From Flavobacteriales bacterium (GTDB taxonomy: Bacteria > Bacteroidota > Bacteroidia > NS11-12g > UBA9320), in the NCBI GenBank assembly GCA_020635455.1, contig JACJZT010000002.1:62001-126000 (forward strand): a stretch of DNA of 64,000 nt. The letters are read 5' to 3'. The notes below the pieces were generated by a model. The model saw nothing but the letters and a program-made list of their open reading frames with translations, searched no databases and was not told the DNA's origin. Each line of letters starts with the position of its first letter. Within the stretch, counting starts at the first letter, position 1. The translations under genes were made by a program, and so were the position numbers. This document shows positions 25,608 to 33,271 of the stretch, piece after piece.

Positions 25608-26213
25608 ATGAAAAAAATAGTATTCAATCTTATTCTAATCACAAGCTTTGTGGCTTACCCTATGTTTAAGACAAGCGCACAAAGTCCAAAATTAACCGCT
25701 TCTTTTAATCCAATGGGATTTCTGTTTTTTGGTCCGGCCCTCAATGTAGGGTATGTTGTTAATCAAACCACAACCCTTAATTTCGATATCAGAAGAAATT
25801 CAATGGGCTTATTGGCCCGCGCCATCCGTGGAAACGATCCGGAATTATACAGTTTCAAAGGAACGGGATTTGCGGTAGGCCTTACAAAATTTAAAAACAG
25901 CGTTGAAGAAGGATTGTATTTTGGGGGATACCTTGCCCTGGATATTCAGAAAACCAAATACATTGAAGATAACCCCTGGGCCTGGCACGAAACAACCAAG
26001 ACCATAGCCATTTTAGGAAATGTTGGCAAAAGAATAAAATTAGGTGATAAATTCTACCTCAATGCAGGAGCCGTTGTGGGAGCCGGAATGGTTAAATTTG
26101 ACTGGGAATACGATGACGTAGCAATTGGAATAACGGATCCGGAGGAACGTTCCGGAAATTCTTTTATTCCAATCGGGTCCCTCGAACTTGCCATAGGCAT
26201 GTTTATTCTTTAA
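25608..26213 (+). CDS. Small outer-membrane beta-barrel-like protein
   Basis: This 201-residue protein has a signal peptide (IVFNLILITSFVAYPMF, cleavage near SAQS). The mature part alternates aromatic and small residues (FNPMGFLFFGPALNVGYVV, TTLNFDIRRNSMG, GLYFGGYLALDIQ, FYLNAGAVVGAGMV) and ends in LAIGMFIL with a terminal hydrophobic strand, so it is predicted to be an eight-strand outer-membrane barrel. The role is unknown; such proteins are widespread in Bacteroidota. It is transcribed alone, with a weak hairpin after its stop. Confidence 0.78.
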   Translation: MKKIVFNLILITSFVAYPMFKTSAQSPKLTASFNPMGFLFFGPALNVGYVVNQTTTLNFDIRRNSMGLLARAIRGNDPELYSFKGTGFAVGLTKFKNSVEEGLYFGGYLALDIQKTKYIEDNPWAWHETTKTIAILGNVGKRIKLGDKFYLNAGAVVGAGMVKFDWEYDDVAIGITDPEERSGNSFIPIGSLELAIGMFIL

Positions 26214-26234
26214 AATCTGAATTACAGACTTTTT
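26212..26234 (+). terminator. Weak candidate terminator
   Basis: AAAATCTG (26212-26219) pairs with CAGACTTTT over a 5-base loop, with one bulged G, and the second arm merges into a T-run. It overlaps the stop of the barrel gene. The stem is AT-rich, so activity is uncertain. Confidence 0.3.
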
Positions 26235-26333
26235 GGAAATACCGGGTTATTCCGCTATTGAAGAGTTATGCACCACCATTCCCTATGAAAAAATGCTTCA
26301 CTGACAAACATTTTTTTGGGTGGTTACGATTCC

Positions 26334-27812
26334 TTATTCTATTAATGACAATATATTAGCTTTCCTTGTGAATTGAATTCTCGAATAAAATTCTTCAGGA
26401 ACATTCATTTTTAGGACATTCGGTTCCCTCCATCCATTTAATACTTGGATATTTTCAATATAACCATCACTATAATCTTTGCGAAACTCAAAGACCTTCA
26501 TTTTATCTTTACCTATTAAATAAAGCGAAATACTGTAGATACTTGAAAAGTACTCACCTTTCTCAGGTATTAGAATAATGCTTGTGTTTGCAAAATTTTC
26601 AAAAGTTAAATAGTTTTTCTCCAAATTTGATATAAAATGTTCTATAGGAAATGACTTTATCAATGTGACAGAGATGAATTCTAATGCACCTGTTTTTTTA
26701 TATCTCTTATTTTGATATTTAATTGAAGCTTTGTCAAAATCTTTATGGTTTAATATTCCTTGACTATATCCCGGTTTATACAACCAATTTATTTCTCTAA
26801 AATCGTAATTGCGTATATATGTAAGGATTTTGCTATCGCTTTCTAACTTGTACTGGTATGGATTTCTCGTGAAGCTTTCGTAGTAGGTGCTGTCTTGAAT
26901 ACTATTTAAAAATTGGTTTGAAAAACTAAACGAAATATTTTCAGTGCTAAAATTTACTGTACCATTTATTTTAACCCAAACTTCAAAAACCTCATTACTA
27001 ATTTTGGTTTCAAATTCTTTAAAATTTTCCAAAACCTGCTTCTGAGAGTTACCTAACCTAGTTAAGGAATTGATAGCTCGATCCAAATTTTCTACAGTTT
27101 GACTGGAGCTGTTGTTTATTTTGTCAGTTAATTCCTCTTGGCGCATTTGACTTAAATTGGACTTTCGAAATTGGGTATTTATGCTGTCTCTGGTTTCTTG
27201 GAACAGTCTATCTGTGTTCTCGGTACTGGCATCAACATTGTTAGAAGTCTTTTGTAAAAGTTCTTCAAGTTCTTTTTGCGCTTTTGCCTGATTATTTAGC
27301 AGTGAAGATTGAGTGATAAGCAAGTATAATGCTCCGGCTGTTATTACAAACAATACTATCGCCAAGATTTGGGTGCGAATAAATTTAACGATTCTCTTGT
27401 GATTTGGAACAGGCGGCGGCATAAGTTGACTTAGACGAAGGAGCAAATTCTGGAAACCAGGCGCATTCAACTCACCGTTCCAGTGATACAAATCAGTTGC
27501 TTGAATTCGGTTAAATGGGCTTTCAATTCCCACTACTTCTATCCGTACAGGAGCATAAATTCCCCTAGCTATGGCTTGTGAAGCTTCATGTTTGACCCAT
27601 TCGGAACTTAATGCAGCTTCTGACCAAAGAACCACTATAGCCCCCGCCTGAAGTAATGCTTTATCAATTTCTCCGTGCCATTCTTGACCACATTGAATTT
27701 CTTCCTGCCACCATACTTTATAATCTGATTTTATCAAGGCGTCCTTGAGCATTGAAGCTGTTTCTCTTTCTGACGTTTTAAAACTTATAAAAATTTGAGA
27801 ATCAGATTTCAT
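26334..27812 (-). CDS. TIR-domain protein with membrane anchor and coiled coil
   Basis: This 492-residue protein has a TIR domain at residues 5-130: QIFISFKTSERETASMLKDA, EIQCGQEWHGEIDKALLQAG and AIVVLWSEAALSSEWVKHEA. Glu76 in the last block sits where NAD-cleaving TIR domains carry their catalytic Glu. A membrane helix at about 148-168 (LAIVLFVITAGALYLLI) follows, then about 110 residues of Gln/Glu/Lys-rich coiled coil (to about 270) and a C-terminal part of unknown fold. Membrane-anchored TIR proteins act in signalling or abortive defence. It is very AT-rich compared with core genes and lies between the barrel gene and an attC-like element, as expected of acquired DNA. The C-terminal 220 residues may be a sensor. 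Confidence 0.85.
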   Translation of the reverse strand: MKSDSQIFISFKTSERETASMLKDALIKSDYKVWWQEEIQCGQEWHGEIDKALLQAGAIVVLWSEAALSSEWVKHEASQAIARGIYAPVRIEVVGIESPFNRIQATDLYHWNGELNAPGFQNLLLRLSQLMPPPVPNHKRIVKFIRTQILAIVLFVITAGALYLLITQSSLLNNQAKAQKELEELLQKTSNNVDASTENTDRLFQETRDSINTQFRKSNLSQMRQEELTDKINNSSSQTVENLDRAINSLTRLGNSQKQVLENFKEFETKISNEVFEVWVKINGTVNFSTENISFSFSNQFLNSIQDSTYYESFTRNPYQYKLESDSKILTYIRNYDFREINWLYKPGYSQGILNHKDFDKASIKYQNKRYKKTGALEFISVTLIKSFPIEHFISNLEKNYLTFENFANTSIILIPEKGEYFSSIYSISLYLIGKDKMKVFEFRKDYSDGYIENIQVLNGWREPNVLKMNVPEEFYSRIQFTRKANILSLIE

Positions 27813-28153
27813 TTACATTGTCTAAAATTCTTCAACGTGTCCTTATTCTATTTCAGATGAATTGTCTTGTTATAATTATTTCTAAAAGTTGTGAGAAAGA
27901 GCAGTACGGATAACGGATCTGGCTCTCCCTGACTATGCACAAATTTAGTGAGTTCGATTAACTTTCCATAATAACAAGATCAGCATTGTCTTTGCTCGTT
28001 GTAACTGGTTAAGTGTGGCTTGAATACAACTCTTTAATTCATTTTAATATAAGAGCAATGAATTAGTTTACAGTATAATTTCGATTTCCTACTCATTCAC
28101 AATTTCTTTAATGTGGTAAACTTTTTTTACCTATTGATAATAAGAATGGCGAG
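27813..28153. other. AT-rich intergenic stretch upstream of the TIR gene
   Basis: No ORF with support was found and no exact TAnnTTTG box on the minus strand close to the TIR start. The stretch ends at the third attC-like element. It is part of an approximately 1.3 kb gap without a convincing gene (27813-29130). Confidence 0.5.
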
Positions 28154-28282
28154 TGCATAACAGCACCTACAAAAGACGCTTACTTTATCGGTTTGGAAAG
28201 CTTCATCTTCAGTCGTAACTTTGTCTAAGGACAATGCTTAACGTCTCCGGAAACGTGCCTCTTGTAGCTGCGGACCGTTAAT
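28154..28282. repeat. attC-like imperfect inverted-repeat element, copy 3
   Basis: TGCATAACAGCACC (28154-28167) and CTACAAAAG (28167-28175) pair with CTCTTGTAG (28259-28267) and CCGTTAAT (28276-28282 and next base), with extra bases in the second arm. The centre has ACTTTGTCTAAGG, the same as in copy 2. It has no toxin-antitoxin genes next to it and lies at the 5' side of the TIR gene, which is on the opposite strand. The shared centre and the ends with TAAC and GTTA show that it is the same kind of element as copies 1 and 2. Confidence 0.55.
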
Positions 28283-28310
28283 TCTCATGCTGCTTTTCCA
28301 TAGCCGAAAT

Positions 28311-28640
28311 CTTTCCATTTAGAACAAACCAAAGGGCCTTATTTTGTTCGGTGATGAAGCAATGGCAAAGACCGGGTTACCCCCTGAGGCAGCTCCGCGA
28401 GGAGATCGCCGACAGGGGTCGGACTTTGACGTTGCTGAAACCGACGTAGGAGGTTCGCGAATGCCTTTAAAAAAATAAACAGCAAACGGATGAGCAATCA
28501 TACCGCAGCGGCCGGCTGCGGGAAGAACAAAACGCACGAAGGAAGTTCGCGAATGCCATAAAGAGTAAACAGCAAACGGATGAGCAATGCAGCCCTTGAC
28601 TTTCTTGCTGACTTCTTGTGTCAAGACAAGAAGTTAGTCC
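28311..28640. repeat. GC-rich block of direct repeats and hairpins
   Basis: The block is clearly richer in G+C than its surroundings. Two direct copies (28453-28498 and 28545-28588) share GTTCGCGAATGCC and TAAACAGCAAACGGATGAGC, with a few changes between. Between them is the hairpin CCGCAGC-GGCCG-GCTGCGG (28503-28521). CCGACAGGGGTCGG occurs at about 28409-28422, and CTTCTTGT (28612-28619) pairs with ACAAGAAG (28626-28633). CTTGAC (28595-28600) can alternatively pair with GTCAAG (28620-28625). Frames of 80-115 codons run through it on the minus strand, but they change frame across the repeats and show no domain, so I treat it as noncoding structured repeat DNA. Confidence 0.6.
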
Positions 28641-29130
28641 GGGGTTGAAGGGGGCGGAGAGCTCCCTTAGGAATTGTGCGAGAGCCTTTTGGTCGGAAAA
28701 ATACACTGAAAACACGAAGCTGAGTTTCACCTTCAACCAAGTCGTTTTGAGGTGAGACGTCGAGGGCTGGCTTTCGAAACGGTGAGCGTCGAAATGACTT
28801 GTCGAAGTTCGCATTCAGCGGCGACCATATCAAAATTGAATTTTCCGAAAAATGCAATAGTAAATTCCTAGGTTCTCTCCGCCACCAGCAAACACTGACC
28901 TTGATCTGGAATAAAGCAGGAAAGTTAAATTGCAGCTGATTGTTTGTCCCGCAGAAGTCCGGTTGGTTTTTCCTCAGCCATGGTCGACCGAGAACCTGCT
29001 TGCAGAGCAGTACGATACGCTAACACCAAGTTAAATAAAACAGAATAGTTATACGGAAAATAATGTTTTGATATTATCGATTTGCGAAGGAACAAAGTAA
29101 ATTCGTCGTCTAATTCATAAAATCGAAAAA
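28641..29130. other. Intergenic stretch without a supported gene, upstream of the copper-type operon
   Basis: Its left part continues the G+C-rich character to about 28870. Short minus-strand frames exist, with no domain. The right part (28900-29130) is AT-rich and should contain the operon promoter, but no exact TAnnTTTG box was found. The ECF sigma-factor gene usually seen upstream of this kind of operon is absent. Confidence 0.45.
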
Positions 29131-29388
29131 ATGACCGATAATTTTCTGGATCCTCTCAAAAAAATTAAAAAAGTAGATGCACCTCCTTTTTTGTTTTCCA
29201 AAATTCAGAACAGGATTTCCGGTTCTGACGAATTGAATTTAAATTACAGAACCATTCTACTTGGTGGTCTTTCTCTTGCAATGGTTATCCTTCTTAATCT
29301 TGCAGTGATGTTAAACGATCCTTCGGTCAATAATAATAAGCCAGAAGAAGGGTACTATACGGGTTCGAGTAATACTTTATACAAATGA
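29131..29388 (+). CDS. Small membrane protein, possible anti-sigma-like or Spy-operon partner
   Basis: This 85-residue protein has an N-terminal cytoplasmic part (DPLKKIKKVDAPPFLFSKIQ) and one membrane helix (TILLGGLSLAMVILLNLAV), with a short periplasmic tail. In related Bacteroidota operons, a gene of this size lies between an ECF sigma factor and a Spy/CpxP-type periplasmic protein and is thought to act like an anti-sigma factor; here no sigma gene is present. It overlaps the next gene by 4 bp (ATGA). The function is inferred from context only. Confidence 0.65.
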   Translation: MTDNFLDPLKKIKKVDAPPFLFSKIQNRISGSDELNLNYRTILLGGLSLAMVILLNLAVMLNDPSVNNNKPEEGYYTGSSNTLYK

Positions 29389-29840
29389 ATAAACTGAGAT
29401 TTTTGACCATAATTTCGATCGGATTGGTCTTAAGCAACCTGATGCTTATTGCCTTTGTGATAATGCACAAACCGCCCGGTCCTGAAGGAAGGCATGAACC
29501 CAAACGATTTATTTCTGAAAAACTTCATTTCGACAAAGATCAACTTAAGAAATACGAAATTTTAATTGCGGATCACAGAATGAAAATACTGCATCAGGAA
29601 ATGCAGATACGTGAAGTCAGGAAAAATCTCTTTGAGAATATAAGTAATGGAAATGACTCCATTAAGTCTGTTCTTGTCGATTCACTTGGAAAACTGCAAA
29701 AGCAAACCGAATTCATTCATTATGATCATTTTGTTGCCATTAAGGCTTTATGTAAAGAGGAGCAGTTAAAGGATTATAATGATCTGCTGCCGGAACTGGC
29801 AGGTTTATTTGGAAAACCAAACCCGGGCAGAAGACCTTGA
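29385..29840 (+). CDS. Spy/CpxP-like periplasmic heavy-metal sensor
   Basis: This 151-residue protein has an N-terminal membrane helix (IISIGLVLSNLMLIAFVIM) and a helical periplasmic part with FDKDQLKKYEILIADHRMKI, HQEMQIREVRK and CKEEQLKDYND, which match the four-helix plan of Spy/CpxP metal-resistance proteins, although the LTxxQ motif is only weakly present as HFDKDQLKK. It overlaps both neighbours, so it is in one operon with the MbnP-like and di-haem proteins. It may sense or chaperone under copper stress; metal specificity is not visible. Confidence 0.75.
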   Translation: MNKLRFLTIISIGLVLSNLMLIAFVIMHKPPGPEGRHEPKRFISEKLHFDKDQLKKYEILIADHRMKILHQEMQIREVRKNLFENISNGNDSIKSVLVDSLGKLQKQTEFIHYDHFVAIKALCKEEQLKDYNDLLPELAGLFGKPNPGRRP

Positions 29841-30520
29841 AGAAACTGCAACTAATATGGCCAATGTTGTTTTCGTTTTGTGTGTTCGGGCAAGAAACAA
29901 CGCAAAAGGATCTTTTGTTCGAGGCTTCCTGGGGAGGCAGAAAAATACATCCGGATTCAACTTATACTATGGACAAAGGTTCTGTCGTTCAATTCGAAAT
30001 CCTAAAACTTTACCTTTCGGACATACGTTTTTTGCCGGATGATAGTAAAAGAGATGTATCTGTTACTAAGGTAAGACTCATCGACCTTTCGGATTCTTTA
30101 TCCCTTAAATTTAAGACCGGATTGTTAAAAAATGATATAGTAACCGGAGTTAGGTTTCTTTTGGGAATCGACAGCCTTGTAAATGTATCAGGAGTGTATG
30201 GAGGTGATCTGGACCCAACGAAAGGAATGTACTGGACCTGGCAAAGCGGCTATATTAATTTTAAGATTGAAGGTTCAATTAAAGATGTTAACGGAAGAGT
30301 TCGCTCGTTTAAATGGCATATAGGAGGCTATCAGTCGCCCGGAAATGCCCTTCAGGAAATTGAACTGAAGCATAATGGCATAGGTACGCTTAAACTGGTT
30401 CTTGACCTTGAAAAATTCATGAAAGAAGCAGATCTCAACACAAAAACAAATATTATGTCACCTGGAGTGGAGGCAGTAAAACTAGCAGAAGTATTGGCCT
30501 TATGTTTCACCATTCATTGA
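29837..30520 (+). CDS. MbnP-like copper-binding periplasmic protein
   Basis: This 227-residue protein starts with TTG overlapping the previous stop (TTGA); an ATG codon nine residues later lies inside the signal peptide (WPMLFSFCVFG). The mature part has the MbnP pattern: an N-terminal strand, VVQFEILKLYLSDIRFLPDD, GVRFLLGIDSLVN, MYWTWQSGYINFKIEG and HIGGYQSPGNALQEIEL. The family binds copper and occurs next to a di-haem cytochrome-type peroxidase (MbnH), exactly the next gene here. Its end overlaps the MauG-like start by 19 bp. A Trp in MYWTWQSGY may be the site that MbnH oxidises to kynurenine in the family; that is inference. Confidence 0.85.
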   Translation: MKKLQLIWPMLFSFCVFGQETTQKDLLFEASWGGRKIHPDSTYTMDKGSVVQFEILKLYLSDIRFLPDDSKRDVSVTKVRLIDLSDSLSLKFKTGLLKNDIVTGVRFLLGIDSLVNVSGVYGGDLDPTKGMYWTWQSGYINFKIEGSIKDVNGRVRSFKWHIGGYQSPGNALQEIELKHNGIGTLKLVLDLEKFMKEADLNTKTNIMSPGVEAVKLAEVLALCFTIH

Positions 30521-31518
30521 AAAAACCGATAATTTGGGTTCTTATCCTTATTTCATTTGCTTTCATAAAGGTCGATGACATCATAAACCTTCCTGAACAT
30601 TTTCCCAAGCCGGTTTACGATTTTAAAAACAATCCACTTACCAAGGAAAAGATCTATTTGGGTCGAAATCTATTTTACGATCCTATCTTATCACACGACA
30701 ATAAAGTGCCGTGTGAAAATTGTCACTCACCTTTTACAGCTTTCACACATGTTGACCATGCATTAAGTCACGGGATATACGACAGCATTGGAACCAGAAA
30801 CTCACCAGCCCTGATGAACCTTGCCTGGCAAAAAAAGTTCATGTGGGACGGGGCCATCAACAACCTCGACATGCAGGCTCTGGCACCAATTTCACACCCG
30901 GCTGAAATGGGTAGTTCCATACAAGAGGTAGTAACAAAATTGCGTGCGTCCAAAAAGTATAAAGATCTTTTTTACAAGGCGTTTAACGACAGCATTGCAA
31001 CCGGCGAAAATACGTTAAAGGCACTTTCACAGTTTTTGTTAACCCTGGTCAGTTCAGGCTCAAGGTACGATAAGTTTATTCAGGGAAAGTTGAAATTTAC
31101 CGAACAGGAAGAAAACGGATACAAATTATTTAAGAAGCATTGTGCTGTTTGTCATACAGAACCGCTTTTTACCAATGGAAGTTTTGAAAACAATGGCCTC
31201 ATTCCGGATCCCTTGCTTAAAGACTCGGGTCGGATAAAAATTTCTGCCAATCCATCAGATGCCTATAAATTTAAGGTGCCTACCTTGCGCAATATTGAAT
31301 ATACCTTTCCATACATGCATGATGGCAGGTTTAAGAGCCTGGGTGATGTTATGAATCATTATACAAAAGGAATTCACCATTCCAAAACCTTGTCTGCAGA
31401 ATTAAGGAACAGGATCGTATTAACTTCAAACGAGAAAGTTGATATTGTTAGTTTTCTTTTGACCCTGTCTGATAAAGAATTTGTATTTAATCCGGATCAC
31501 CGTTTTCCTTCTGAGTAA
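30502..31518 (+). CDS. MauG/MbnH-like di-haem cytochrome-c peroxidase family protein
   Basis: This 338-residue periplasmic protein has a short N-terminal hydrophobic segment (PIIWVLILISFAFI) and two haem-c sites: CENCH at 71-75 and CAVCH at 214-218. Between them W115 in FMWDGAINNLD is the conserved Trp that relays electrons between haems in the family, and MHDGRFKSLGDVM and HYTKGIHH near the end are typical. Family members are cytochrome-c peroxidases or protein-modifying enzymes (MauG, MbnH). The MbnP-like gene overlapping its start favours the MbnH role of modifying its partner. It closes the four-gene operon with no clear terminator. Confidence 0.88.
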   Translation: MFHHSLKKPIIWVLILISFAFIKVDDIINLPEHFPKPVYDFKNNPLTKEKIYLGRNLFYDPILSHDNKVPCENCHSPFTAFTHVDHALSHGIYDSIGTRNSPALMNLAWQKKFMWDGAINNLDMQALAPISHPAEMGSSIQEVVTKLRASKKYKDLFYKAFNDSIATGENTLKALSQFLLTLVSSGSRYDKFIQGKLKFTEQEENGYKLFKKHCAVCHTEPLFTNGSFENNGLIPDPLLKDSGRIKISANPSDAYKFKVPTLRNIEYTFPYMHDGRFKSLGDVMNHYTKGIHHSKTLSAELRNRIVLTSNEKVDIVSFLLTLSDKEFVFNPDHRFPSE

Positions 31519-31592
31519 TTTCTGGTTATCTAATATTCCTCAGGGTTTTCGATTAAATAATTTGTGTTGAACATTTTTGATTTATTGGTCGG

Positions 31593-31626
31593 TTTGAGAA
31601 TAATAAGTAAGTTTCCAATAAATTTG
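31593..31626 (+). promoter_or_regulatory. Promoter of the PAF-acetylhydrolase-like gene
   Basis: TTTG at 31593-31596, then 22 bp, then TAAATTTG at 31619-31626, an exact -7 match. The ATG follows 36 bases later. Confidence 0.5.
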
Positions 31627-31662
31627 GGAGTTTAATAAGTATCCGAAATTAAAGGATTTAAA

Positions 31663-33255
31663 ATGAGAGTTCTTGAAATTGCCTTATTGATTCTTGTATT
31701 CATATACTCCGTTAAAAGTATATTTCATTTAAAGTTTCCAATAAGAAGGCGATTTGACGTTATGGCCCTGTTGTCCTTATTTTTTTTGATCCTCCATCTT
31801 TTCATTGATGCGCCTCGGTGGCAAATGGGCCTGGTTTATTTTTTGCTTCTGTTTTTTTATGTGAAGGATCATTTCAATTCAGAACTTAAAGTTAATAAAA
31901 GTGCCAGGTCAGGCAGAATACTCACAACATTTCTGAACTGCATATATGTCGTATTGGTCCTAGCCATGCTGGTATTTACGTTTAGTATAGGTAACGTGTT
32001 TCCTGTAACCTCAAGTGAAGAACCAACGGGAATGTACAAGGTCGGAAAAAGTTATTTCCATTTCACCGACACAGATCGTTCGGAGGATCTAACTATTGAT
32101 CCTGCGGATAAAAGGTCACTTTGGGTCCAGGTTTGGTATCCCGGAGAAATAAACGAAGCCAGCAAAACTGAACCGGTATTTTCAAATCACAAGAATTATA
32201 TGAATGTGGTTTTTGAACAATTGGGGATTCCTGAATTCATGAGTTCACATCTGGACTTACTCAAAAGCCATACGTATAAAAATGCCCGTATTTCAGACGC
32301 TAAAGAATCGTATCCGGTTATTTTATATTCTCACGGGTATAAAGGTTATCTGGCAAATTCGTATTTGATGGAAGAACTGGCTTCAAATGGATATGTGGTA
32401 TTTGCAATTGCGCATCCTTATGAAAGCACACTTGGAATGAATGAGCTTGGTAAGTGGGTGAATTTCAACGACGCAGATATTCATGTTTTTGAAGAAGAAG
32501 ATCCGGTAGGTAAAAATGGAAACATGCCGGAATGGGGCAAGATCAGGGCAATTTTGAATAAAAAGGACAGGATAAGCAAAATCCCTGAAAGGTCCCCTTA
32601 TTTGCTCGATAAAGTTGACAGATCGAAACTCGACAGCCTTTGTGATCTTGTTCTTAGTGGTCCAAGAAGTCGTTTGAAAGTTTGGACATCCGATCAGAAA
32701 TTTGTTTTGGATAAAATTGAAAAATTAAATTCTGGTGCCATAAATAGTATCTTTAAAGAAAAACTGGACATGAATTCTGTAGGTGCAATCGGATTTTCAT
32801 TTGGTGGTGCTGTTTCCTTAAACTTTTGTTTAAATGAACCTAAGTGTAAAGCTTCCGTCAACATTGACGGGGATCAATACGGAATTGCATATGGAAATTC
32901 AACTCACAAACCGTACATGATGATCTGGGGCCAAAAAGGCTGGGCAAACCAACGGATGGATACCGATTGGGAAAACATTGGCAATGGTGCTCCATATCAC
33001 CGTGTTGCCATTAAGGGGGCTCTGCATTCCAACTTCAATTGCAACCCATACGATCTTACGGTTTTGCAAAAATTAGGGATCGATCTCAGAGGCTCTATTT
33101 ATCAGGATTTGGTAGATAAAATACCGTCGCAATACGTACTTGCTTTTTTCGATCAGTATCTGAAGGGAGAGAAAACTTCTTTATTGAATGGAGAAACGAA
33201 ATATAAAGAAGTTAAACATGTCATCTATCCATTTAACAAAGGAATTAATAAATAA
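31663..33255 (+). CDS. Membrane-anchored PAF-acetylhydrolase/dienelactone-hydrolase-like esterase
   Basis: This 530-residue alpha/beta-hydrolase has three or four membrane helices in the first 110 residues (LEIALLILVFIYS, VMALLSLFFLILHLF, WQMGLVYFLLLFFY, VVLVLAMLVFTF) and a periplasmic or outward-facing catalytic part. The triad is visible: Ser379 in GAIGFSFGGAVS, Asp402 in NIDGDQYG and His455 in KGALHSNF. PVILYSHGYKG holds the oxyanion residues. This matches the PAF-acetylhydrolase group, which cleaves acyl or acetyl esters of lipids. It is followed by a convergent gene 16 bp away. Confidence 0.83.
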   Translation: MRVLEIALLILVFIYSVKSIFHLKFPIRRRFDVMALLSLFFLILHLFIDAPRWQMGLVYFLLLFFYVKDHFNSELKVNKSARSGRILTTFLNCIYVVLVLAMLVFTFSIGNVFPVTSSEEPTGMYKVGKSYFHFTDTDRSEDLTIDPADKRSLWVQVWYPGEINEASKTEPVFSNHKNYMNVVFEQLGIPEFMSSHLDLLKSHTYKNARISDAKESYPVILYSHGYKGYLANSYLMEELASNGYVVFAIAHPYESTLGMNELGKWVNFNDADIHVFEEEDPVGKNGNMPEWGKIRAILNKKDRISKIPERSPYLLDKVDRSKLDSLCDLVLSGPRSRLKVWTSDQKFVLDKIEKLNSGAINSIFKEKLDMNSVGAIGFSFGGAVSLNFCLNEPKCKASVNIDGDQYGIAYGNSTHKPYMMIWGQKGWANQRMDTDWENIGNGAPYHRVAIKGALHSNFNCNPYDLTVLQKLGIDLRGSIYQDLVDKIPSQYVLAFFDQYLKGEKTSLLNGETKYKEVKHVIYPFNKGINK

Positions 33256-33271
33256 AGAATAGCTAAAAAAT

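Noticed and set aside
28319..28857. Minus-strand frames of 78-115 codons in the GC-rich block
   Set aside because: They follow repeat units and overlap each other in different frames with no domain; the signal is better explained by repeat DNA.
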